This document shows, piece by piece, positions 18,607 to 26,236 of a stretch of DNA of 64,000 bases. The DNA comes from an uncultured Bacteroides sp. Lineage in GTDB: Bacteria > Bacteroidota > Bacteroidia > Bacteroidales > Bacteroidaceae. The stretch spans positions 62,001 to 126,000 of the forward strand of contig NZ_OY782493.1 of the NCBI RefSeq assembly GCF_963677715.1, given 5' to 3'. Below the pieces are notes generated by a model, which was given only the letters and a program-made list of their open reading frames with translations, did no database searches and was not told where the DNA came from. The first letter of the stretch is position 1; each line of letters begins with the position of its first letter. The position numbers and the translations under genes are program-made.

Positions 18607-19821
18607 TTATTTCAGAAAGTCACATATCTTGTTAAATGTACGGTTAAATTGCTCATCTACACTATCTGCAATACCTGGTAATGCGGGAAATGGATCCTCG
18701 TGTTTATAAGAATATGGAAAATCCAGAACGTCTACTGTAATAGGAATATCTCGTTTTATCCCCTGTAGGGTATTGATTGCTTCATAAGTTGGTATCACTG
18801 TGTCTTTAGCCAGTGTAATGGCCAGAATTCTTTTACTCATTGATTTGAATATTGCCTCTCTGCTTTCAGTCAGGCTTTTATAGCTTAGCATGCTCCTGAA
18901 GTTTATTCCTTCGGGGTGAGCTTCTCCGAGATAATGGCGCAGCAATTCATCACGCTTCATGTGACTTTCAAGATGTTCTACTACATAAGAGTATAGGCTC
19001 ACATTTGCTTCGCTGTCTAGTATGAATTTTGATACAGGAGATAGTCTGTCAAATACAGGACCACCACAAAACATGCAAAATTTTGAGTCGGAGAAATATT
19101 TGTTCTTGTTTGTCATCATCAGTATTTCTGCCAGAAAACTCCCTATGGAATAAGAAAAGAAATCAATACTGGCCTTTTTGTCTATTGCAGGATGCAGATC
19201 GGATTTAATAGCCTCTACCAAATCAATCACATCATAATATGTTTGCAATCCTGACCAGATAAATCGTTGCGGTTTGTTGTGCAGGCGGGTGCTGATAGCC
19301 ACATTAGATAATGTAGAGCAAAGCACATTAGGATGTCTCTCTTTACGCTGCTGACTGATCGCGAACATTCTATGGCTGTCGCTCCAGCTAAGTGGTGCAC
19401 GGTTCATGTGAAATGCGATGGGGAAAAGCACTACAGCCTTTCCTGTCTCATCCACTAATTTTTTGGCCCAGGTAAGGTACTTACTCCAATATTTTTCATT
19501 AAAGCCATGGAAAAGCAGGATGATTTGTTTTACCTTTTGTTCTCCCTTAGGGCGGAAAAGGTGATATCGGAATTTTATATTTTCCATAATCTCCGCATCA
19601 CTTTTGTTGAGCATAGCCTGAATGATATCTGGTTCGTAATCGCGATCAGTGACCGAACAATATTCGTAAGGGTCATGGTTTTCCGTGCCTCCTGGCAGTA
19701 TAAATCGGTAGGCTGATTCAAAATTAAAATTTTGCACTACCACGTTGTCATCTACTATAATTTCTTTGCTATCATAGTTTATGATTTTCTTTAGGTAATT
19801 ATGTAAATCAATATATTTCAT
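18607..19821 (-). CDS. Putative alpha/beta-hydrolase (DUF6051-like)
   Basis: A 404-aa protein. An alpha/beta-hydrolase core begins with KQIILLFHGFNEKYW (oxyanion-hole strand and HG motif near residues 99-110). The nucleophile elbow is SYSIG with S225; the first Gly of the usual GXSXG is Ser here. A late Asp (AKDTVIPTYEA) and a His (SYKHEDPF) could complete a catalytic triad. There is no signal peptide, so it is cytoplasmic. The family name is from memory and uncertain. Its promoter at 19907 probably also drives the sigma factor gene. Confidence 0.6.
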   Translation of the reverse strand: MKYIDLHNYLKKIINYDSKEIIVDDNVVVQNFNFESAYRFILPGGTENHDPYEYCSVTDRDYEPDIIQAMLNKSDAEIMENIKFRYHLFRPKGEQKVKQIILLFHGFNEKYWSKYLTWAKKLVDETGKAVVLFPIAFHMNRAPLSWSDSHRMFAISQQRKERHPNVLCSTLSNVAISTRLHNKPQRFIWSGLQTYYDVIDLVEAIKSDLHPAIDKKASIDFFSYSIGSFLAEILMMTNKNKYFSDSKFCMFCGGPVFDRLSPVSKFILDSEANVSLYSYVVEHLESHMKRDELLRHYLGEAHPEGINFRSMLSYKSLTESREAIFKSMSKRILAITLAKDTVIPTYEAINTLQGIKRDIPITVDVLDFPYSYKHEDPFPALPGIADSVDEQFNRTFNKICDFLK

Positions 19822-20155
19822 TACTATAATTGTATTCGTGATTCACATTTTCAATAGGAATCTTTTGCACCTTTTTTATTTTCTGTTCTTTTCTTTCTGT
19901 GACCAACAAATTTAGATGAAAATCTGCATTTGTTGGATGTATTCGCAGAAAAATAACTTTTTTTATATAAATAAATAAAGCTATTTTTCTTTTTAATGTG
20001 TTTTTAGTGAAAATGGTATTTCTGCCGGATAAAAAGAGATATCGATTATTTTTGCCGAAGAATTAAACTTTCTTGTTCTCTGTGGATATACTACCTTTGC
20101 AATTTTATATTACTTTTGCGGGAATAAACAATATCATTGTTAGATTGCTAATAAA
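19822..20155. promoter_or_regulatory. Divergent promoter region
   Basis: This 334-bp A/T-rich gap separates the hydrolase/ECF operon (-) from the glycosyltransferase cassette (+). It holds a minus-strand -7 element CAAATTTA (reads TAAATTTG) at 19907-19914, and three + strand candidates: TATTTTTG at 20047-20054, TACCTTTG at 20092-20099 and TACTTTTG at 20111-20118. No open frame of note is present. Confidence 0.5.
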
Positions 20156-20884
20156 ATGAATCAGACTAATTCGTATAAATTTTGTATTATTGTGCCTGTA
20201 TACAATGAAGAGGGCAATATGTTGAGGCTCGAAAAAGAGTTATCTAAATTTCAAAAAGATGCTCCGATAAGTACTTGCGTATTGTTTGTAAATGATTGCT
20301 CTTCAGATGGGAGTTTGCCATTGATACAAGATATTTGTTCAAGGAATCCTGAATTCCTCTACCTCTCTTTTGATCGAAATAGAGGGCTGAGTGCTGCCAT
20401 AAAGGCGGGCATAGATGTTGCTGAGTCAGCATATGTAGGCTATATTGATGCCGATTTACAAACCTCGCCAGAGGATTTTAGGTTGTTGCTACAATATGTA
20501 GATGAGTATGAAATGGTGATGGGTATTCGTACGGGGCGCAAAGATAGTTTTATAAAAAACATGTCTTCTAAAATAGCTAATGGTTTTAGACGGATGATGA
20601 CAGGTGATGGCGTTCAGGATACTGGCTGTCCACTGAAAATTATCCGTACGGATTTTGCTAAGCGGATTCCGCTTTTTACAGGTATGCATCGCTTTCTGCC
20701 TGCCTTAATTCAACTGCAGAACGGAAAAGTAAAGCAGCTTCCCGTGCGACACTTTGAGCGCATGGCCGGCGAGTCCAAATATCATTTATGGAATCGTCTG
20801 GTTGGTCCTTTCAAAGATTGTTTTGCCTTTCGATGGATGAAGAAAAGATACATTAACTATACCATCGAATCGAGTAATATTTAG
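20156..20884 (+). CDS. GT2 polyprenyl-phosphate glycosyltransferase (ArnC/RgtE-like)
   Basis: A 242-aa GT-A glycosyltransferase of the dolichol-phosphate-mannose-synthase type: VPVYNEEGNM, FVNDCSSDGS, DRNRGLSAAIKAGID and the metal-binding YIDADLQ. The GESKYHLWNR segment near the C-terminus is characteristic of this group. It lacks the C-terminal membrane helices of ArnC, as does Rhizobium RgtE, which charges dodecaprenyl phosphate with galacturonic acid. It would move a sugar from a nucleotide to a membrane polyprenyl carrier. It is the first gene of a four-gene operon; the next gene starts 7 bp later. The sugar is inferred from the epimerase below. Confidence 0.85.
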   Translation: MNQTNSYKFCIIVPVYNEEGNMLRLEKELSKFQKDAPISTCVLFVNDCSSDGSLPLIQDICSRNPEFLYLSFDRNRGLSAAIKAGIDVAESAYVGYIDADLQTSPEDFRLLLQYVDEYEMVMGIRTGRKDSFIKNMSSKIANGFRRMMTGDGVQDTGCPLKIIRTDFAKRIPLFTGMHRFLPALIQLQNGKVKQLPVRHFERMAGESKYHLWNRLVGPFKDCFAFRWMKKRYINYTIESSNI

Positions 20885-20891
20885 TGGATAG

Positions 20892-21509
20892 ATGAACAAT
20901 ATAGTAATTTATAGTATAGGCTTCTTGGCTCAAGGCTTATTCTCTGTACGGTTGGTTGTGCAATGGTTTCTATCTGAAAAGGCAAAGAAAGTAGTGTCTC
21001 CGGTCAGCTATTGGCAAATTAGTATTTTGGCTTCCTATCTGCTATTTATTTATGGCTGGTTACGCGATGATTTTGCTATTATTCTGGGGCAATATATCTC
21101 GTATTATATTTATATATGGAATCTGAATTATAAGAATCAGTGGAAAAATTTGAATTTCATATTGCGATATTTGTTGTTGCTTACCCCCGTGGCAGTGGTC
21201 ATTTATTTCCTTTTCACTTGGGATACGAATGCTCCTAAATTGTTTCAGAATGCGAAAATTCCTTTGAGTATTCTTATTTTTGGTTCTATGGGCCAGATTA
21301 TTTTCACATTTCGTTTTATCTATCAATGGATTTATTCGCGACGCAAAGGTGAATCTCTTTTCCCTATTACTTTTTGGTTGCTTAGTATTGTGGGCTCTTC
21401 TATCATTATCAGTTATGGCATTTATCGAAAAGATCCGGTGCTGATATTGGGACAGTCTGCCGGATTTATAGTTTATATACGCAATTTATTACTGTCAAAG
21501 AAAAAATAA
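20892..21509 (+). CDS. Tandem LAB_N-domain membrane protein (possible flippase)
   Basis: A 205-aa protein of about six membrane helices made of two similar halves. Both carry the lipid-A-disaccharide-synthase N-terminal (LAB_N) pattern: LFSVRLVVQWFLSEK...SPVSYWQIS...YGWLRDDFAIILGQ in the first and IFTFRFIYQWIYSRR...FPITFWLLS...YGIYRKDPVLILGQ in the second. LAB_N proteins resemble small multidrug-resistance transporters and commonly neighbour polyprenyl-phosphate-sugar genes, so a role in flipping the lipid-linked sugar is plausible inference. Confidence 0.8.
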   Translation: MNNIVIYSIGFLAQGLFSVRLVVQWFLSEKAKKVVSPVSYWQISILASYLLFIYGWLRDDFAIILGQYISYYIYIWNLNYKNQWKNLNFILRYLLLLTPVAVVIYFLFTWDTNAPKLFQNAKIPLSILIFGSMGQIIFTFRFIYQWIYSRRKGESLFPITFWLLSIVGSSIIISYGIYRKDPVLILGQSAGFIVYIRNLLLSKKK

Positions 21510-21521
21510 TTTATTGATGCA

Positions 21522-22541
21522 ATGAAGATTTTAGTTACTGGTGCAGCCGGATTTATTGGTTTTTATGTAGTCCAAAAGCTTATAAAACATGGATTTCAGG
21601 TGATAGGCATTGATAATATAAATGCTTATTATGACGTTAATTTAAAGTATGCTCGTCTAGGTGAGTGTGGCATTGACAAAGATAAAATTGAAATTAACAG
21701 GTCAGTGCAGAGCAACAAATATGAAAACTATCTGTTCCAGAAAACCGATCTTGTTGATCAGGAAAGTTTAAGTCGATTGTTCGAGACGGAAGCGTTCGAT
21801 GTTGTTATAAATCTGGCTGCTCAGGCGGGCGTGCGCTACTCTATTGAGAATCCTTATTCGTATATCCAGTCTAATGTTGTAGGGTTTATTAATATTCTCG
21901 AATGTTGCCGGCATCATCAGGTAAAACATCTGGTTTATGCCTCAAGTTCTTCTGTTTATGGCATGAGTAATAAACTTCCGCTGTCCGAGGATGATGTGGT
22001 AGACTTTCCCGTAAGCCTCTATGCTGCAACCAAGAAAAGTGATGAGCTCATGGCTCATACATATAGTTATCTTTATCATTTACCCACTACCGGATTGCGT
22101 TTCTTTACTGTTTATGGTCCTTGGGGACGGCCGGATATGTCTCCGATGCTGTTTGCTGATTCCATCCTCTCTCAACGACCGATACGTGTGTTTAATAATG
22201 GTGATATGCTACGGGACTTTACGTATATTGACGATATTGTTGATGGCATTTTCGGGGTCCTCTCTTGCATACCAGACGCAGTAGAACCCCATCCTTACTA
22301 TCGTTTGCTTAACATAGGTCATTCTGAGCCTGTTCTCTTGATGCAATTTATACATTCTTTGGAAGAGATATTGGGCCAAACAGCCTGTTTAGAAATGTGC
22401 CCGATGCAAGCCGGAGATGTGAAAGAGACATTTGCGGATGTATCGAAGCTTAAAGCATTGACTGGGTATACCCCACATACGGAATTGAAGCAGGGTCTTG
22501 AGATCTTTGTTTCTTGGTATAGAAAGTATAATAATAAATAG
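21522..22541 (+). CDS. NAD-dependent epimerase, probable UDP-glucuronate 4-epimerase
   Basis: A 339-aa extended short-chain dehydrogenase/reductase. The NAD-binding GAAGFIGFYV opens the protein, the catalytic Tyr/Lys pair is in YAATKKS, and YASSSSVYG is the serine-containing motif. The NAYYDVNLKYARL segment and LRFFTVYGPWGRPDM are characteristic of UDP-glucuronic acid epimerases (LpsL/Cap1J type), which make UDP-galacturonic acid. It is 12 bp after the LAB_N gene and 3 bp before the GT39 gene. Confidence 0.87.
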   Translation: MKILVTGAAGFIGFYVVQKLIKHGFQVIGIDNINAYYDVNLKYARLGECGIDKDKIEINRSVQSNKYENYLFQKTDLVDQESLSRLFETEAFDVVINLAAQAGVRYSIENPYSYIQSNVVGFINILECCRHHQVKHLVYASSSSVYGMSNKLPLSEDDVVDFPVSLYAATKKSDELMAHTYSYLYHLPTTGLRFFTVYGPWGRPDMSPMLFADSILSQRPIRVFNNGDMLRDFTYIDDIVDGIFGVLSCIPDAVEPHPYYRLLNIGHSEPVLLMQFIHSLEEILGQTACLEMCPMQAGDVKETFADVSKLKALTGYTPHTELKQGLEIFVSWYRKYNNK

Positions 22542-22544
22542 TTT

Positions 22545-24188
22545 ATGGCAGATTTGGGCATTAATGTAAAACACTTTTTACTTCTTCTGATTGTTTGTTT
22601 CTTTTCGTTTTTTGCGAACAATTATTTTATTCCGGCTGATTTAATGGAGTCCCGTAATCTAGCTACAGCTCAGGAAATGGTTGCTCGGGGAAATTACATG
22701 ACTCCTACCATGAATGGAGAGTTGCGTTTAGAAAAGCCGCCGTTGCCCACTTGGATTGCTGCCGCTATTAACCATGTTATTCCGGATAATATTTCTGCTC
22801 AACGTTGTGCCGCTGGGGTGGCTGCTGTTTTTTTAGTTTTTTTTCTCTATTTGATAGTGTTTGAATTTAGCCAAAAACAAACTCTTGCTTTGTTTGCTTC
22901 TTTGGTGCTCGCTACTTCTTATAATGTTGTAATGATGGGGCGTACGGCAACATGGGATATCTATTGCCATAGTTTTATGCTTGGTGCAATTTATTTTATG
23001 GTGAGAGCCTTCAATGGGAAAGGAGCTCAATGGGGATACTTTATCGTATCTGGCTTGCTGATGGGACTTTCTTTTCTTAGCAAAGGGCCTGTCTCCTTTT
23101 TTGCCCTGTTGTTGCCATTCCTAATCAGTTATTTTATTTTCTTTCGTCCTGACTTTGAGCATAAAGTGCTACCCTTTATTGGTATGATAATGATTTGTCT
23201 GGCGATGAGTTTGTGGTGGCCCGCTTATATCTATCTATTTTATAAAGACTGGAGCACACACATTGCCGACAAGGAATCTTCTTCGTGGATTAATCACAAT
23301 GTAAGATCATGGTATTATTACTGGCAGTTTGCTGCAGAAAGTGGCATCTGGGCCTTTTTCTGGATTACCTCGTTGGTTTGGCCTTATTGGAAAAAGCGTT
23401 TTGAGGGTGATTTACGGACAAAGAAAATATATCTTTTCTCAGTATTATGGACCTTGTCGGCTCTTGTACTGTTGTCGTTAATCCCCGAAAAGAAAACACG
23501 CTATTTGCTCCCTATGCTTATTCCTGGAGCTTTCAATATATCTCTTTGCTTGTTCTATTTTGTTAGAAATAAGCTAAAACCGAAGGAGGAGATCCTTTTT
23601 AAAGTCAATATTTCCGTTATTTTGCTTGTTTTGATCTCTTTGCCTATTGCGCTGTACATCATGTTTCTCCGACAAGGATATCTTGATATATGGTTGTTTG
23701 TTGTTATCACTCTTCTTTGTTTAGCTCTGGCGGCTGCGATGTATCACTATACTTTTCGATCAGTCAATAGACGTATTGGCTCCATTTTTTGCATTGTCGG
23801 GATAATGATGCTGGTAGAAAGTCTCTGTTTCATTCCTGCGAGCAAATTATTTATAAATAATGATCGACATAGCATTCGGGAAACACGAACTATCAGTGAG
23901 TTGCAACATTTGCCTTTTTATTATGTAGAAACAGAAGGGTTACGCATCGAACTGGTTTATGAGAGCAACCGAATAATTCGTTCGCTAGATATTCGAAATG
24001 ATAGCGTAGTACGTTCAAAATTACCTTTTGTTTTGCTTAGTGGCTTGGCCCCGGATTCTCTCTTCAGTGGTTTAAGTAGAGTCTCTGTTGATGTAGTAGG
24101 GGTTTATGATAATAATTGGCAGAAAGTAGGTAGTAAAAAATACAATAAGAATTTGGTTCGTTACGTTAGCATTATAAAAGCTAGGTAG
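22545..24188 (+). CDS. ArnT-like GT39 glycosyltransferase
   Basis: A 547-aa GT-C membrane glycosyltransferase with about 12 hydrophobic segments in the first 430 residues and a C-terminal periplasmic domain. The first periplasmic loop has LMESRNLATAQEMVARGNYMTP and RLEKPPLPTW, the region holding catalytic acids in ArnT and related PMT-family enzymes; FLSKGPVSF is also typical. It should use a polyprenyl-phosphate sugar made by the first gene of the operon to decorate lipid A or another periplasmic acceptor. A bidirectional terminator follows. Confidence 0.87.
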   Translation: MADLGINVKHFLLLLIVCFFSFFANNYFIPADLMESRNLATAQEMVARGNYMTPTMNGELRLEKPPLPTWIAAAINHVIPDNISAQRCAAGVAAVFLVFFLYLIVFEFSQKQTLALFASLVLATSYNVVMMGRTATWDIYCHSFMLGAIYFMVRAFNGKGAQWGYFIVSGLLMGLSFLSKGPVSFFALLLPFLISYFIFFRPDFEHKVLPFIGMIMICLAMSLWWPAYIYLFYKDWSTHIADKESSSWINHNVRSWYYYWQFAAESGIWAFFWITSLVWPYWKKRFEGDLRTKKIYLFSVLWTLSALVLLSLIPEKKTRYLLPMLIPGAFNISLCLFYFVRNKLKPKEEILFKVNISVILLVLISLPIALYIMFLRQGYLDIWLFVVITLLCLALAAAMYHYTFRSVNRRIGSIFCIVGIMMLVESLCFIPASKLFINNDRHSIRETRTISELQHLPFYYVETEGLRIELVYESNRIIRSLDIRNDSVVRSKLPFVLLSGLAPDSLFSGLSRVSVDVVGVYDNNWQKVGSKKYNKNLVRYVSIIKAR

Positions 24189-24260
24189 TTTTGACTGACT
24201 TATCTTGTCTAAATCTTTTATAAATTATTTAAGGTGATAGAAATCATTTATAAAAAATAA

Positions 24261-24302
24261 TTAAAGTTCCATTTCCTCTTCTTTGAGGAAACGGAACTTT
24301 AA
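24261..24302. terminator. Bidirectional terminator hairpin
   Basis: TTAAAGTTCCATTTCCTC (24261-24278) pairs with 24285-24302 over 18 positions with one mismatch that becomes G:U on the minus strand; A-rich flank on the left and T-rich on the right. Lies between the converging GT39 and RRM genes. Confidence 0.75.
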
Positions 24303-24345
24303 TTTGTGTTAGCCTTAATATATAATGTAGGCCTGTCCTTTCAGA

Positions 24346-24684
24346 TTAATATCTGCCACCACGGCTTCCACCGCCGTAACCACCACCGCGATTTCCACCA
24401 CCGTAGCCACCGCCACCACCACTACTGCGGCGAGGGGCATCACTCTTAGGACGAGCTACAGAAACAGAAATTACTTTTCCGTCTATTTCAGCGCCGTTCA
24501 ATTCTTCGATAGCTTTATTTCCGGCAGCTTCATCTGCCAATTCTACAAAACCATAACCTTTAGAACGGCCGGTTTCTCTGTCAGTAATTACTTTTGCTGA
24601 AGTAATTTCTCCGTACTCTGTAAATAATTCCCCTAGATCGGAATCGCTAATGTTGTAGCTCAATCCTGCGATAAAAATATTCAT
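24346..24684 (-). CDS. RRM RNA-binding protein with glycine-rich tail
   Basis: A 112-aa single-RRM protein. RNP2 is NIFIAGLS (residues 2-9) and RNP1 is KGYGFVEL (near 46-53); after residue 85 a Gly/Arg/Tyr-rich tail (GGGYGGGNRGG repeats) follows. This is the common Bacteroidetes RNA-binding protein family resembling eukaryotic glycine-rich RRM proteins; global post-transcriptional roles are known for the family in Bacteroides. The promoter at 24811 implies a leader of about 120 nt. Confidence 0.92.
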   Translation of the reverse strand: MNIFIAGLSYNISDSDLGELFTEYGEITSAKVITDRETGRSKGYGFVELADEAAGNKAIEELNGAEIDGKVISVSVARPKSDAPRRSSGGGGGYGGGNRGGGYGGGSRGGRY

Positions 24685-25328
24685 TAAAAAAGAGTTTAAA
24701 AAATAAACAATAGTAAATAGTTTGCAATAGAAGTCTTATTTAAGGAGATAACACTCTGCAATATTATTGAAAAGGGGAACTTTACCTTATTCAGAAATTC
24801 TTATGCGTTACAAAGATAGGAATAAGAATTGAAAAACAAATCTTTTATTTATTTATTTTTCTGTTATGAAATAAATAGCTATTATTTTTTGCTTATTTCC
24901 TTTCTTTAATTTCTTGTGAAATCAATTTTAATTGAGTTGCAATACTGTTTTTGGCAAGTAGTTTAAGGCGGCTATTGATGTGATTGCATAGATTGTGATG
25001 TAGTTCTTCGATTTTCAGACTTAGAAGTCGTCTCAATTAAGCCTCGTGGCAGAAGCACTGATCATTGATAGTGAAAATCATTTGTTTTCAAAGTTGGATA
25101 AATGTGAATTTGAATTTTCACACCAAGACATAAATATTTAAAATATAAATGTTCAAAATGGAGATAAATTACCTTTTGTCCATTCAACTCTTCATCTTTT
25201 TCTTGTATCGCCTGTCAATAGAGATAATCCGGATGAAGGGCCGACATTTTACCTTGCCCTTCATCTGATATTTTGTGGAAAGAGACTTAAATAAGTCTTC
25301 ATTTATACGTGTTTTTTCTTGTGCTTAC
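24685..25328. other. A/T-rich intergenic region, no gene seen
   Basis: Apart from the RRM promoter at 24811-24818, this 640-bp stretch shows only short frames. A 10-bp stem GATGAAGGGC/GCCCTTCATC near 25232-25266 and the palindrome AGACTTAAATAAGTCT near 25279-25294 lie downstream of the HU-like gene and may end its transcript. Confidence 0.4.
24811..24818 (-). promoter_or_regulatory. -7 promoter element of the RRM gene
   Basis: Minus-strand TATCTTTG, full match to TAnnTTTG, 126 bp upstream of the start codon, giving a long leader that could carry regulation. Confidence 0.5.
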
Positions 25329-25967
25329 CTATATCTTGTATTTCACAGCCACAGATACCCTATAATTTCCAGGTACTGGAGTATAGATCGGTTGATGGCT
25401 TGTCCCCAGATTTTGAAGCTTCTTTTCTTCGATCAATCTTTTGATATGCCGATAAGCTGTGATCTGTGTCATGTGGCAAAGGTATTGTAGATCTTTTCGG
25501 GTCATAATTTGATTTTCGGCAAAGTAGTCGGTCAGCTTCATGTCAATTTCCAGTTCGGAAATCTCTGCGGAATGTCGTTTTATCTTCGACCGTTCGAAGC
25601 ACATGCTTCGGAGTTCCGCTTTCAATTCTTTATCGGCCTTGAATTTGATTGCTTTCAGCTTTACTTTGTGCACTCGCTTTGTTCTTGGATCACGTATCTC
25701 CTCTTCGCAGGAAAGTGTGACCTGTAAAAATCCAAGTCCTTCGATATGCACCTTTTTCCCCTCTTTGAGGCACTGTGCCACTTCGTACTTCAATTCACCC
25801 AAGGTCGCTATGACATCCGATTCTCTCAATGTGCAACGACTGTGTATTCGAGAGGCTAATTCTTCCGTATTGACTGTTTCAAAACTGACCGGACGCGCAT
25901 GGTAGCGTATTTTATTCTTCCTTTCCTTCGGCATAGGAGTCTTGTATAATTCAAATTTTACTGCCAT
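25329..25967 (-). CDS. HU-like DNA-binding protein with C-terminal winged helix
   Basis: A 212-aa protein. Residues 1-125 match the divergent HU/IHF family of Bacteroidetes (MAVKFELYKTPMP, then VAQCLKEGKKVHIEGLGFLQVTL), and residues about 145-205 form a helix-turn-helix (ITAYRHIKRLIEEKKL). It is divergent from the VirE gene and separated from it by an unusual operator array, suggesting one of the two proteins, most simply this one, binds there. HU/VirE pairs often lie beside Bacteroides polysaccharide loci. Confidence 0.85.
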   Translation of the reverse strand: MAVKFELYKTPMPKERKNKIRYHARPVSFETVNTEELASRIHSRCTLRESDVIATLGELKYEVAQCLKEGKKVHIEGLGFLQVTLSCEEEIRDPRTKRVHKVKLKAIKFKADKELKAELRSMCFERSKIKRHSAEISELEIDMKLTDYFAENQIMTRKDLQYLCHMTQITAYRHIKRLIEEKKLQNLGTSHQPIYTPVPGNYRVSVAVKYKI

Positions 25968-25990
25968 TTTCTTCTTACTTTTTATTTTTT

Positions 25991-26070
25991 ATCATTCTTG
26001 TGATAAGTAATTATCATTACTGTGATATTTATTTATCACTTCAGTGATAAAAGATCATCATTGCTGTGAT
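25991..26070. promoter_or_regulatory. Four-copy operator array with 22-bp period
   Basis: Four 14-bp near-palindromes of the form ATCAYTNCWGTGAT (first copy CTTG in the centre) at 25991-26004, 26013-26026, 26035-26048 and 26057-26070. Start-to-start spacing is exactly 22 bp each time, two helical turns, so all sites face the same side of the DNA. The third copy (ATCACTTCAGTGAT) has perfect ATCACT/AGTGAT half-sites. The array lies between the HU promoter (26089-26096) and the HU start codon. Confidence 0.75.
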
Positions 26071-26088
26071 AATTGAAAATACTAACTA

Positions 26089-26096
26089 CAAAAATA
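26089..26096 (-). promoter_or_regulatory. -7 promoter element of the HU-like gene
   Basis: Minus-strand TATTTTTG, full consensus match. Transcription would start near 26082, so the operator array is in the early transcribed region. Confidence 0.5.
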
Positions 26097-26236
26097 AGAA
26101 TTGGCAAGGAGAAAAACAAGAAACAATAGGATTAAATGTGAACTGCTATTTTTTGACAATCGAGGGATTAAAAAGTTGCAAACGGCATTCTTGGGGCTGT
26201 ATATTCGCATTCATTGATTACTAAAAAGTAGAAAAA

